Source: Nostoc sp. RI_552 (GTDB lineage: Bacteria; Cyanobacteriota; Cyanobacteriia; Cyanobacteriales; Nostocaceae). Taken from it: a stretch of 47,826 nt of DNA. Below, piece by piece: positions 35,603-43,900 of this stretch; the stretch's first letter is position 1; every line of letters begins with the position of its first letter. A program made the position numbers and the translations under genes. The stretch lies in assembly GCA_016124525.1 (NCBI GenBank), contig WGNO01000027.1, positions 1-47,826 of the forward strand. The letters run 5' to 3'. The notes beneath the pieces were generated by a model. It saw nothing but the letters and a program-made list of their open reading frames with translations. It was not told the DNA's origin and ran no database searches.

Positions 35603-36445
35603 ATGAAAGTGCAGTTATTTGAGCAAAAGCGGGTGAAGGTTAAAAGAAGATTGAGTTTAGCTGTGGTTACCCTATTGACTGCAATTACCACTATTTCTTG
35701 TAATCAAAACAAAGATGTGTTGGTAACAGAAATAGGAATCACTCCTCCTAACAGTACAATAGCCCAAACATCCGCAGCTGGTAATCTCTATGTTCAGGGG
35801 AGGAATCAACATATTAGAGGTGACTTGCAAGGAGCCATCACTACATATGACCAAGTTATTGATGTAGATCCGGATTATGCTCAGGCTTATAAGAGCAGGG
35901 GTTTAGCTTATTTTGATGCGGGGGAAAAGCAAAAGGCCATCGCAGATTACAATCAAGCTATTAATCTTTCTTCTGATGATAGCGAAGCCTACAATTATCG
36001 AGGAAATGCCCTCGCTTCTACAGGAGATAACCAACGAGCGATCGCTGATTATAATCAAGCGATTCGCCTGTCCCCCCGCTATGCTGAAGCTTATAATAAT
36101 CGGGGCAATGCTCGCGCGGCCCAAGGAGATAATAACGGGGCCATAGATGACTTTAACCAAGCCATTAGCCTGGATTCTCGCTATGTTGTTGCTTACAATA
36201 ACCGAGGTAATGCCCGTGCTGCTCTAGGAGATAGGCAAGGTGCGATGGCTGATTATAATCAGGCTATTCGCCTCAATGCTAATTTTGGGCCTGCCTACAA
36301 TAATCGAGGAAATGCCCGCGCTGCTGAGGGAGACAAACAGGCTGCGCTTCAAGACTTGCAACAAGCCGCAGCAATTTTTCAACGCCAAAATAGTAATGAC
36401 TTGTATCAACAAGTAATGAACAATATTAGAGAGCTAGGGCAATAA
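35603..36445 (+). CDS. TPR-repeat lipoprotein
   Basis: A 280-residue protein. The basic N-terminus KVKRRLSLAVVTLLTAI ends in TTISCNQN, a lipobox-like cysteine, so membrane anchoring in the periplasm is likely. About six 34-residue TPR units follow from residue 60: AYKSRGLAYFDAGEKQKAIADYNQAI and close variants (AYNNRGNARAAQGD...). The repeats are highly alike, probably from recent internal duplication. TPRs bind other proteins; the partner is unknown. No linked gene suggests a pathway. It is preceded by a long AT-rich region. Confidence 0.88.
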   Translation: MKVQLFEQKRVKVKRRLSLAVVTLLTAITTISCNQNKDVLVTEIGITPPNSTIAQTSAAGNLYVQGRNQHIRGDLQGAITTYDQVIDVDPDYAQAYKSRGLAYFDAGEKQKAIADYNQAINLSSDDSEAYNYRGNALASTGDNQRAIADYNQAIRLSPRYAEAYNNRGNARAAQGDNNGAIDDFNQAISLDSRYVVAYNNRGNARAALGDRQGAMADYNQAIRLNANFGPAYNNRGNARAAEGDKQAALQDLQQAAAIFQRQNSNDLYQQVMNNIRELGQ

Positions 36446-36510
36446 CAACACTGTATTTTAAGTTTTCAATGAAACTTTCAATTTTTGTAAAAGTTCCTCG
36501 TCTTCTTCAT

Positions 36511-36855
36511 CTATTTACCTAATAAAGATTCAAATTCAGCTTGTAAAGATGTGATGTCTGCCAGCCTAGCAATAAGTATATTCTCATGGCCTGCATCAAT
36601 TAAACGTACTTTCCAATAACGAATACTCTCGGCGTTGTTGACCCAAAACTGCACTACAGCATCTCTGACTTGTTCCGTATTCCAACCCCTTTTAACTGGT
36701 AAGGGTTCCACAGATTCTAATAACGCATCTAACGTACATTTATGGGTACTTAGATACTCTACGCCTCTTCTATGGCGTTGGTTGAGGGTCTGTTGTTGAT
36801 GATTAAAAAATTCCCAAGTAGGAGATACGCCTACAATATCAAAAGTGTATTTCAT
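36511..36855 (-). CDS. Conserved-looking hypothetical protein
   Basis: A 114-residue soluble protein, MKYTFDIVGVSPTWEFFNHQ at the start. No family is recognised; segments VEYLSTHKCTLDALLESVE and RDAVVQFWVNNAESIRYWKVRLIDAG have regular secondary structure and aromatic residues typical of a folded domain. The start at 36855 is well supported: GGAGG lies 6 bases upstream, while the six-codon extension to 36873 has no ribosome site. It is convergent with the TPR lipoprotein gene. Confidence 0.6.
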   Translation of the reverse strand: MKYTFDIVGVSPTWEFFNHQQQTLNQRHRRGVEYLSTHKCTLDALLESVEPLPVKRGWNTEQVRDAVVQFWVNNAESIRYWKVRLIDAGHENILIARLADITSLQAEFESLLGK

Positions 36856-37001
36856 TCCAGTCCTCCTAATCATTAATTAGTGATGTGGAAAATATTGATT
36901 GTGTTTATGATGCCCATATTATTTTGACAATAAAGCATCTCCAGCCATCTAAAAAAAACATTTGTTTTTGCCTATGAACTGGCAAAATTTTTTTAGCAAA
37001 G

Positions 37002-37028
37002 TTAGCACTCTCATCTGTTGAGTGCTAT
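37002..37028. promoter_or_regulatory. CIRCE element (HrcA operator)
   Basis: TTAGCACTC-N9-GAGTGCTAT: 17 of 18 bases match the consensus TTAGCACTC-N9-GAGTGCTAA, the site bound by the heat-shock repressor HrcA. In cyanobacteria it is known mainly before groESL and groEL2. Here no chaperone gene is adjacent; the next gene is an EamA transporter. Confidence 0.85.
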
Positions 37029-37098
37029 AATTCTTTTAGCTATTTCTATTTATTGTAATACTAAAAAATCTTGCTCATCATTATCAGAGGTAGGTTGT

Positions 37099-38013
37099 AT
37101 TTTAGATATTTTCGTAACAAATGGCAGAGGTGAATTAGCCGCTCTAGCTGCTGCTGCTTTGTGGGCTATCGCTTCCGTGTTATACGGTATTGTGGGAAAG
37201 CATATTCCCCCCCTAAAACTGAATTTGCTCAAGGGAATAGTAGCCATCGTATTCCTGATATTAACCGTCTTGCTAACTGGAGAATCTTTGCCCACCTCAG
37301 CCCCCATGACAATTTTTCTGCTGTGCTTGAGTGGGGTGATAGGTATCAGCTGGGGTGATACAGCTTTTTTGGCGGCGATCAATTATTTGGGACCACGCCT
37401 AGTATTACTCATAGGCACTCTTGCTCCTGCCATGACCGCCATCGCGGGTATGATTTGGCTGGAGGAAACTTTAAAAATCAGTGCTTGGTGTGGGATTTTC
37501 CTGACTATTTGCGGAGTTGCTTGGGTAATCACAGAACGAGTTACCGACAGCAGCGATGATTCTCCCACCCACCTATGGAAAGGCATCGGCTGGGGGTTGT
37601 TAGCAGCGGTGACCAATACTATTGGTACAATTATTTCCCGCCTAGCATTTACCACTGGTACCATGACATCTCTGTGGGCTGCTTTATTGCGCTTGGGAGC
37701 AGCAGAATTAATTCTCATAGCTTGGATGTGGTTACCCAACCGCCAGGCCCAAGCATTAACCCTTCCCCACAGGCAATTTTGGCAGGTGATTATTACCGCT
37801 TGCTTTGCCGCTTTTTGTGGTACTTATTTGGGTATTTGGCTACAACAAACAGCAATTAAATTCACAGCTGCGGGAATCGCCTCAACTTTGTTACAGACTA
37901 GCCCAATATTTGTCATTCCCATGGCTATGTGCATTGGTGAAAAAGTGAGCTGGCGAGCGATGGCTGGTGTAATCATTGCTATCATTGGCATTGGATTATT
38001 ATTTTTTTCCTAG
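37099..38013 (+). CDS. EamA/DMT-family transporter with unusual start
   Basis: An inner-membrane exporter of about 304 residues with ten hydrophobic helices in two EamA halves: GELAALAAAALWAIASVLYG, LLKGIVAIVFLILTVLL, LLCLSGVIGISWGDTAFL, MTAIAGMIWLEE, then the second half WGLLAAVTNTIGTIISRLAF to IIAIIGIGLLFF. Family members export amino acids, nucleotide-related or other small metabolites. Start problem: the only ATG/GTG/TTG start in frame is TTG 37018, which lies inside the CIRCE element. An ATT codon at 37099 with GAGG 8 bases before it fits homologs better and is proposed; ATT at 37108 is another choice. CIRCE upstream suggests heat regulation. Confidence 0.8.
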   Translation: MLDIFVTNGRGELAALAAAALWAIASVLYGIVGKHIPPLKLNLLKGIVAIVFLILTVLLTGESLPTSAPMTIFLLCLSGVIGISWGDTAFLAAINYLGPRLVLLIGTLAPAMTAIAGMIWLEETLKISAWCGIFLTICGVAWVITERVTDSSDDSPTHLWKGIGWGLLAAVTNTIGTIISRLAFTTGTMTSLWAALLRLGAAELILIAWMWLPNRQAQALTLPHRQFWQVIITACFAAFCGTYLGIWLQQTAIKFTAAGIASTLLQTSPIFVIPMAMCIGEKVSWRAMAGVIIAIIGIGLLFFS

Positions 38014-38354
38014 CCGTTGAAAAGACATTGCCAACATCCCGTAACATTATGGCAATTTGGCAGACAAAATTTCTCTCTTGCAGTTTGAATAGAAATATCA
38101 GCCGGATGACTGAAACAATTTGCTTCATTCTACGAGGGATTGATTACCTCTAGTCTCAGAAATCCCGCTCTATTGCCAGTTGCTGATACTCGCGCTGTAA
38201 ATTGTCCCCATAGGGTTCACACAGGTAGTTACAGCACGAGATCACCACTTCAGTGCAACTGGCTAGAAATCAAAGCAAAAACAAATACCACTTCCGCACT
38301 GACCTAGGGGAAAATCAAGGATTTAATACAATAATTAAGTTCTTATTAATTAGA
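38014..38354. other. Intergenic region with a possible small frame
   Basis: A 341-base stretch after the EamA gene. A minus-strand frame of 30 codons at 38156-38248 (GTG start; VVISCCNYLCEPYGDNLQRE) looks more protein-like than its surroundings, with three cysteines and a regular end, but has no ribosome site and an upstream stop. It may be the tail of a lost gene. Nothing else was seen. Confidence 0.35.
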
Positions 38355-38567
38355 TTATTTTTCCGGCTTTACATGTTTAACTACTTCCATGTAGATATTA
38401 ATCTCACTAACTTCTAAATCATGCTCAACTCTAGTTACGCGCCAATTTTCTTTATTTAGGTAAATTTCTTCCCCTATTCTGGGAGTAAACTGTAAATCAT
38501 AGAACTTTTTTAGATAATCTTTTTGTTTTTCTTCCCATAATATAACTTTGACTACTTCTCTACTCAT
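38355..38567 (-). CDS. Small hypothetical protein
   Basis: A 70-residue protein, MSREVVKVILWEEKQKDYLK, then a beta-rich part (FTPRIGEEIYLNKENWRVTRVEH) that resembles small SH3-like or OB-like barrels. No family is recognised. It appears monocistronic, with AT-rich flanks. The length and composition support a real gene, but this is not certain. Confidence 0.5.
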   Translation of the reverse strand: MSREVVKVILWEEKQKDYLKKFYDLQFTPRIGEEIYLNKENWRVTRVEHDLEVSEINIYMEVVKHVKPEK

Positions 38568-38769
38568 TGTTGCTCCTATTTTGTTAACAAATCAAAGCCA
38601 GTATTTTGATCATATCCATAGGGCAAGTTTATCTTACTAATTCAATGTCATAACGTAGTTAAAACCACATTTCGCAAATTGATATTTTGGTAACAAAAAA
38701 GCGGTAGTTGCCGGACATGAAAACGAAACCCCCCACCAATAATTTTAGTAATTGTTAGCTTTGATTAAA

Positions 38770-39351
38770 TTAAGTGCTTGCTGTCCCCTGATTACACTGT
38801 CTTGGATATTGAGGACGACAAGGACTTCCCCAACACACTTGCCCACTAGGCATATTAGTAAACACACTACTACGAGCCCCAATAACAGCATTAGAACCAA
38901 CTTCTACTCCCGGCCCCACAAAACAATCTGCTGCTATCCAAGCTCCATTGCCAATGGTAATTCTTGCTGTTTTCAAGCCAAAAGCAGGATCTTGAAAATC
39001 ATGGCTACCAGTACACAAATAAGTTTTCTGGGAAATAACGCAGTGTTCACCGATATTAATTTCATCCAAGCTGTATAAAATTACATCATCACCAATCCAG
39101 CTAAAGTCCCCAATGCTTACTTTCCAAGGGTAGGTGAAACGGACAGTAGCTCTAACTATCACATTTTTACCAATTTTAGCGCCAAATATTCGTAGTATAT
39201 TACAACGCCAACCACTGAAAGAATGAGGAATCAGGGGAAATGCCATGGCCTGTACAAACCACCATAACAAAATATACCAACCGGAACGCCCGCGATCAAA
39301 CCAGGATTGGTCATACTTACGTAAATCCACAAAAGGTTCATTATTAGTCAT
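38770..39351 (-). CDS. hpsU: WcaF-type hexapeptide-repeat acetyltransferase (HpsU-like)
   Basis: A 193-residue O-acetyltransferase of the left-handed beta-helix class. The front, VDLRKYDQSWFDRGRSGWYI, is characteristic of WcaF-like colanic-acid acetyltransferases. Hexapeptide repeats run from about residue 55 to 170: IGKNVIVRATVRF, VSIGDFSWIGDDVILYS, INIGEHCVISQ, ITIGNGAWIAADCFVGPGV, VIGARSSVF. The active-site His is in LCTGSHDFQDPAF. It decorates sugars of exported polysaccharide with acetyl groups. It follows a glycosyltransferase on the same strand, 92 bases apart, and both fit the hormogonium polysaccharide (Hps) system of filamentous cyanobacteria. The HpsU name rests on memory of this pairing. 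Confidence 0.82.
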   Translation of the reverse strand: MTNNEPFVDLRKYDQSWFDRGRSGWYILLWWFVQAMAFPLIPHSFSGWRCNILRIFGAKIGKNVIVRATVRFTYPWKVSIGDFSWIGDDVILYSLDEINIGEHCVISQKTYLCTGSHDFQDPAFGLKTARITIGNGAWIAADCFVGPGVEVGSNAVIGARSSVFTNMPSGQVCWGSPCRPQYPRQCNQGTAST

Positions 39352-39443
39352 TGGTGATTAGGAAATAAATGAAATAAGATCCACATTCCTCGATAATGGA
39401 AAAATTTTTGATTATAAAAACTAATATTTTTAATGATTACAAG

Positions 39444-40376
39444 TTATTGTTTTTTATTCATGAATAGTAAGCCTTGAAGAGCAGCATTTAAGTAACCTAT
39501 TTGCCCATAAGCATATACAAGTTTATCAAAACGTTCTGCCGGATCGGAAAAATATTTTAATGCCTTGTATAAACCCCGTAAAAATCCCTCGCTACCTTTT
39601 TGTAATTGGCGAATGTGGGCTTTACCAGCAAGTTGTTCACGATAGCATTCACTAATGCCCTGCCACCAGCCGCGATTTAAAAACCAGGAGCGTTTCAGAC
39701 GTTCTGGAGCGACATTGTGAGCAACTAAAGCTTCCGGGAGGTATGCAACTTGCCAACCACGCTCAAGGGCGAATTCTGTCATTTGTAATTCTTCGTTGGA
39801 TAACAAGTTTTTTCCCACTCGACCAAGGTGAGGATCAAAACCACCAATTTCTTCTAGAAAACTGCGGCGTAGAGAGTAATTTAAGCCTCTAGGGGTTAAA
39901 CCCGGCTGTTGAATGTAAATTATGCTATCCCCTAAATCGTATGCTCCCAAATTAGCGGCTAACCCAGGAGATAGCCAGGGTGGTGGTTCGGTGTTTGCAG
40001 GCCATAAGAGGGTAACTTTGCCCCCGGCGATGGCCAATTTAGGGTTATTCTCATAGGCCCCACAGAGGAATTGTAGCCAGGAAGCGCTGGCTACGGCATC
40101 GTCATCTAAATAAGCGAGAATTTCCGCACTAGCAACTCTTGCTCCAGTATTGCGGGCTACAGATAAACCAATGGTAGGTTCAAAGACATATTTAACACGC
40201 GAATCCTTGAGTCTTGGTGCTACAACTTCACCGGTGCGATCGCTAGACCCATTATCCACAACCACAACTTCAAAGTCACCAGTAAAATCCTGGGCTAACA
40301 AACTATCAATAGCAGCACCTAAGTACATATCTCGATTGTGAGTGCAGATGATGGCAGAAATTTGCTGATCTGGCAT
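39444..40376 (-). CDS. hpsE: Family 2 glycosyltransferase (HpsE-like)
   Basis: A 310-residue GT2 enzyme, cytosolic or membrane-associated. The N-terminus ISAIICTHNRDMYLGAAIDSL and VVVDNGSSD bind the sugar nucleotide; the metal-binding triad DDD is in LAYLDDDAVASASWLQF; the acceptor-binding FDPHLGRVG region and the (Q/N)xE-like SNEELQMTEF follow. The C-terminus carries the RGWWQGISECYRE and YGQIGYLNAAL segments seen in cyanobacterial HpsE. It builds the exported polysaccharide needed for gliding hormogonia. It lies upstream of the acetyltransferase on the same strand, likely one operon. Specificity is unknown. Confidence 0.85.
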   Translation of the reverse strand: MPDQQISAIICTHNRDMYLGAAIDSLLAQDFTGDFEVVVVDNGSSDRTGEVVAPRLKDSRVKYVFEPTIGLSVARNTGARVASAEILAYLDDDAVASASWLQFLCGAYENNPKLAIAGGKVTLLWPANTEPPPWLSPGLAANLGAYDLGDSIIYIQQPGLTPRGLNYSLRRSFLEEIGGFDPHLGRVGKNLLSNEELQMTEFALERGWQVAYLPEALVAHNVAPERLKRSWFLNRGWWQGISECYREQLAGKAHIRQLQKGSEGFLRGLYKALKYFSDPAERFDKLVYAYGQIGYLNAALQGLLFMNKKQ

Positions 40377-40475
40377 AGGATGAATTGTAAATTCATTGAT
40401 TTTTCAGTTGTCAGTTTAGTCGAGACACAACAACATTAAATGCCAACTCAGCCCAATTTCTTTTTCAAGTTATAT

Positions 40476-41255
40476 TCAAGTCTGTTGAATGTTGCTGTGT
40501 AAAACTACCAGAGCTTCTGCCAATTGACTCAGGCGGGTTTCTAAATACTGTTTACGTCCCAAAAGTTGGCGTAATTTTTGGTGACGAGCGATGGCCATAC
40601 TCACCCTAGGCAATTGATCTGCTGGACAAGGACGTGACCGGACTTGACCACAAGAATCCAAACCACAGAGATTATAATCTGTACGCATGGATTGATCAGA
40701 TACTTGCTTGTTTGTTGTAGAAATTTCTTCTACGTAGTCCATCACCTGAACAACTTCTCCATGCCGAAGTGTGGCGGTTCTTCCCTGTTCTGGTTCTTTG
40801 ATGTTGGATTCTAACCAGCCGTTAATAATAGGGCCTTCTAAGTAAATGTCTTGAATTTGCTGTAGGATTGTTTGCAATTCTGTTTGCCAACCGGCGATAT
40901 GTTCTTGAATTTCTAGCAATATATTCATTGCTAATGCTGGATTAGCTCCGTGGCGATGGTTACTAAAGCTGGGATTTTTGAACTTGGGCAGAGTGGGTAT
41001 TTTGCCACCAATCTCCTGTGCTGGAAAGGTTTGTACAGATTGGTGCTGAGGAGAATTGTGCCGTGGGGATTCTTGGCATGGCTGATCTGTTTGTTTTACA
41101 GATGGGGTATTTATACTTGCTTGAGAGTCTTTTGCTCCCACGCTAATCCTAAAGGAGAAAGATGAGTTCAAGGAATCACCTGCCTCTGTGGAAGCACTGC
41201 TACGATTCCCTAAATCATGTAAAGTTGCCTCAATGCGTTTTAAACCTGTTTTCAT
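40476..41255 (-). CDS. Hypothetical cyanobacterial protein with disordered N-terminus and coiled-coil
   Basis: A 259-residue protein starting MKTGLKRIEATLHDLGNR (41255); a 14-codon extension to 41297 is less likely. The first half (residues 20-115) is rich in Ser, Gln, Pro and Asn and probably disordered. The second half has helical segments: ALAMNILLEIQEHIAGWQTELQTI, IYLEGPIINGWLES, and a terminal RHQKLRQLLGRKQYLETRLSQLAEAL with coiled-coil heptads. Function unknown. The segment YLEGPIINGWLES is likely the conserved core. It is 99 bases upstream of the hpsE-like gene on the same strand, so co-transcription is possible. Confidence 0.6.
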   Translation of the reverse strand: MKTGLKRIEATLHDLGNRSSASTEAGDSLNSSFSFRISVGAKDSQASINTPSVKQTDQPCQESPRHNSPQHQSVQTFPAQEIGGKIPTLPKFKNPSFSNHRHGANPALAMNILLEIQEHIAGWQTELQTILQQIQDIYLEGPIINGWLESNIKEPEQGRTATLRHGEVVQVMDYVEEISTTNKQVSDQSMRTDYNLCGLDSCGQVRSRPCPADQLPRVSMAIARHQKLRQLLGRKQYLETRLSQLAEALVVLHSNIQQT

Positions 41256-41421
41256 AGAAATATCCGGAAATGTATTTTTATCACTATTGTGGAACAATTC
41301 AAAAAGAGGTGCTTAGGTTCATCGCTTTCGCCAATTTTGGCATAAACAGTCATGATGGTGCTATCTTGAGTTGGTGAAATTTATGAGCAATAAACAATAG
41401 CTGTTATCTAAGGATATAGTT

Positions 41422-41970
41422 TTGGGGAAAGTTATTTTAGTTACAGGTCCCGCCAGGTCTGGTAAAAGTGAATGGGCGGAAACTCTGGCGGTTAACTCAG
41501 GAAAAACCGTTGTTTACGTGGCAACAGCTACAGACAACCCAGATGATCCCGAATGGCACAAACGTATTCAACAACACCAAGAACGTCGTCCTTTACATTG
41601 GCTAACCCTTTTAGTACCTGTGGAATTATCCGCTACCTTGGCAGATGCCAAGCCAAATACTTGTCTTTTGGTTGATTCTTTGGGTACTTGGGTAGCTAAT
41701 CTTTTAGAACAAGATGAAAATACCTGGCAAAACATTTTGGCAGAGTTATTAGAAACTGTGCAATTGGTAGCTGCGGATATGATATTTGTAGCCGAAGAAA
41801 CAGGTTGGGGTGTGGTTCCAGCTTATCCTCTCGGTCGCCAGTTTCGCGATCGCCTGGGTTGCTTGGTCCGGGAGCTAAGTACTGTTTGTGAAACTGTTTA
41901 TTTAGTTACTGGCGGTCATGTTCTCAATCTCAGCATTCTGGCTACACCATTACCGACATCAAAATTTTAA
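41422..41970 (+). CDS. cobU: Adenosylcobinamide kinase/adenosylcobinamide-phosphate guanylyltransferase
   Basis: A 182-residue bifunctional enzyme of cobamide biosynthesis: it phosphorylates adenosylcobinamide and transfers GMP. It shows the P-loop GPARSGKSEWAE (8-19), VYVATA, the catalytic-His stretch ERRPLHWLTL, Walker B-like CLLVDSLGTWVANLL, and VAEETGWGVVPAYPLGRQFRDRLG, typical of CobU/CobP. Start is TTG at 41422, with the weak ribosome site AAGGA 12 bases before; no ATG is available. Usual family length. Cyanobacteria use it to make pseudocobalamin. It is probably followed in the same unit by the gene at 42027 (56-base gap). Confidence 0.92.
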   Translation: MGKVILVTGPARSGKSEWAETLAVNSGKTVVYVATATDNPDDPEWHKRIQQHQERRPLHWLTLLVPVELSATLADAKPNTCLLVDSLGTWVANLLEQDENTWQNILAELLETVQLVAADMIFVAEETGWGVVPAYPLGRQFRDRLGCLVRELSTVCETVYLVTGGHVLNLSILATPLPTSKF

Positions 41971-42026
41971 TTTAAATTTAAGCATTGCAGTGCAAAAATC
42001 ACTCTGCAAAAATTTAGAATTATGGC

Positions 42027-42449
42027 ATGGCAACTAAACAAGAAGTAAGGATGTATCTTGCCTACTGGTTTCAGTTGGGTAAGAAAGTAATTACCAGCAA
42101 GGGTAAGGCAAGCTTTTTGCCCAAACCAGTGCTAAGAGGCGATGGCTATAGTCAAGAATTTGAAGACTGTTGGCAAAAAATTCTCTCGCAAACCACAGGC
42201 GACTGTTACCTAGAGGGTACATATGAAACTATTAGCGAACTATTAACACCAGCTTGGGAAATTTTAGCTTGTGGTCGTTGCCGGATGCCAGTACCCCTGC
42301 GAAGCCTTGGTATGCCTCCCCTGGGATGTCCTTGCAATGATTTATTTGACTGGCCTAATAGCGAATTGCCAGCACCGCGCAGCCCAATTAACACCCAAGA
42401 GCAACTGATGCTCATTCGCAATCGGCTACAAGGTGATATCTCTTCATGA
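42027..42449 (+). CDS. Conserved cyanobacterial hypothetical protein with zinc-knuckle-like cysteines
   Basis: A 140-residue protein. The N-terminal part MATKQEVRMYLAYWFQLGKK and a central DGYSQEFEDCWQKIL are helix-rich. The C-terminal half shows WEILACGRCRMPVPLRS and GCPCNDLFDWPNSELP, giving a CxxC...CxC pattern that could hold zinc. I do not recognise a named family. It follows cobU on the same strand with a short gap, but no functional link to cobalamin is known to me. The start is ATG 42027. Confidence 0.65.
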   Translation: MATKQEVRMYLAYWFQLGKKVITSKGKASFLPKPVLRGDGYSQEFEDCWQKILSQTTGDCYLEGTYETISELLTPAWEILACGRCRMPVPLRSLGMPPLGCPCNDLFDWPNSELPAPRSPINTQEQLMLIRNRLQGDISS

Positions 42450-42547
42450 TTTAACATAGATTATCGGTGGGTTTGGCGTTAATAATTAATAAATACAGCA
42501 GATTTCGTTCTTATGAAGTACAAATCATAATCATGAAACTTTTGTGG

Positions 42548-42566
42548 GGTGGGCATCTTGCCCGCC
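42548..42566. repeat. Dispersed hairpin repeat
   Basis: GGTGGGCA-TCT-TGCCCGCC, an 8-bp stem with a three-base loop. The text GTGGGGTGGGCATCTTGCCC recurs between cyanobacterial genes; here it lies 99 bases after the zinc-knuckle gene. It may act as a terminator. Confidence 0.5.
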
Positions 42567-42714
42567 AACACTGTGTATCACCACACCGGAAAGTGCTGTA
42601 GATGTACATGGTATGGCATAATTTCCATCGCCATAATTCCCCATGTATTCTCGTTGCAAACATCACAGATGATTTGCTCAACTCCTTCGGCTAGTGAGAT
42701 TGACGAATTACCAA

Positions 42715-43518
42715 TTACGAATTAGGAATTACTTGCCTTTGAGCCTCGTACAACATCAAAGCAGCTGCAATGGCCACATTCAAAGACTCTACTCCCAAAG
42801 CTAGGGGTATTTTCACTTGCTTATCTGCTATGCTGGTTAAATCTGGGGACAAACCAGCACCTTCATTGCCAAGTAGAATTAAACTCGGTTTTCGCCAGTC
42901 TACATCCCAGTAAGTTAAGTTGGCGGTGGGTGAAGTGGCTACCACCTGCATTCCTGCTTCCTGGCTTTGTTGTGCGATAGTTTTTAAATCTGAAGTTACC
43001 GCCATTGGTACACGAAACCACTGTCCAGCAGAAGCACGTATAACTTTCGGGCTATCTAAATCTACACTATCTTGACTCAGCCATAATCCCGTCGTACTGG
43101 TAGCCGCAGCTGTGCGAATTATTGTTCCTAAGTTACCAGGATCTTGGATAGTTTCCAAAGCTAAGACTAAACCTCTAAAAGGCACTTGATTTTGATTAAT
43201 CACCCGTTTGGCTGTGGCAATTACTCCGTCTGGTTGCACCGTTGTAGCGATGGCCGCTAAAACTTCCTTACTTACTATTTCTGCTCTCTCGCTGTGGTTA
43301 CAAGCTTTTTCCCACAGGGCGGTGTGTGCCGTTTGCCATTCTGGTGTGCAACACACTGTTACAAGCGGATAATTTACCACACAAGCTTCTTGCAACAGGT
43401 GTGTTCCTTCGAGTAAACACAATTGTTGTTTGTGCCGCTCTCTGGTGGAGTGTAGCTTGCGGATTTGTTTAACTAAAGGGTTTTGTAGACTTGTTAACAC
43501 ATGGGGATTTGGAATCAA
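42715..43518 (-). CDS. TrmH/SpoU-family RNA 2'-O-methyltransferase
   Basis: A 267-residue SPOUT methylase for rRNA or tRNA ribose. The N-terminal substrate-binding part (SLQNPLVKQIRKLHSTRERH, LLEGTHLLQEA) precedes the knotted domain with all three motifs: motif 1 QDPGNLGTIIRTAAA, motif 2 LILLGNEGAGLSPDL, and motif 3 VKIPLALGVESLNVAIAAALMLYEAQRQ. It acts in the cytoplasm with S-adenosylmethionine. The exact target base cannot be told. It starts 14 bases downstream of the tRNA-Leu(CAG) gene on the same strand, so it may be partly co-transcribed with it. Confidence 0.93.
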   Translation of the reverse strand: MIPNPHVLTSLQNPLVKQIRKLHSTRERHKQQLCLLEGTHLLQEACVVNYPLVTVCCTPEWQTAHTALWEKACNHSERAEIVSKEVLAAIATTVQPDGVIATAKRVINQNQVPFRGLVLALETIQDPGNLGTIIRTAAATSTTGLWLSQDSVDLDSPKVIRASAGQWFRVPMAVTSDLKTIAQQSQEAGMQVVATSPTANLTYWDVDWRKPSLILLGNEGAGLSPDLTSIADKQVKIPLALGVESLNVAIAAALMLYEAQRQVIPNS

Positions 43519-43531
43519 TCCAAAGTTAATA

Positions 43532-43613
43532 TGCGGAACCCGGGACTTGAACCCGGAAGCCTTGCGGCACTAGAACCTGAATCTAGCGCGTCTGCCAATT
43601 CCGCCAGTTCCGC
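43532..43613 (-). tRNA. tRNA-Leu (anticodon CAG)
   Basis: An 82-base tRNA on the minus strand. Acceptor GCGGAAC / GTTCCGC, D arm GGCGGAATTGGCAGACGC, anticodon loop TTCAGGT, a long variable arm (GTGCCGCAAGGCTT), T arm CCGGGTTCAAGTCCCGG. The long variable arm fits Leu. CCA is not encoded. Confidence 0.95.
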
Positions 43614-43900
43614 TTACAGTTATGTTTATCGACAACTACCCATCATTACCTATATACGTACTTTTGTCAAGTGCCATCGCTAAAAGCTTGTGCCCTCTGT
43701 ATTGGCTTTCCTGCTGACTGTAATTGTTAAATGTTCATAAAGGCTACTAGAGCTGGTTTACAGGCTTTACTTAAATAATATTTAGATCAGAATTTCTTGA
43801 TACAAGATCTAGGACACAATGTAGACAAACCAACTCTTTGCTGTAGAATCAAAACCAACTCCTAACCTATAAAATTACGTATTTTTTTGGAGGTAGGCTT

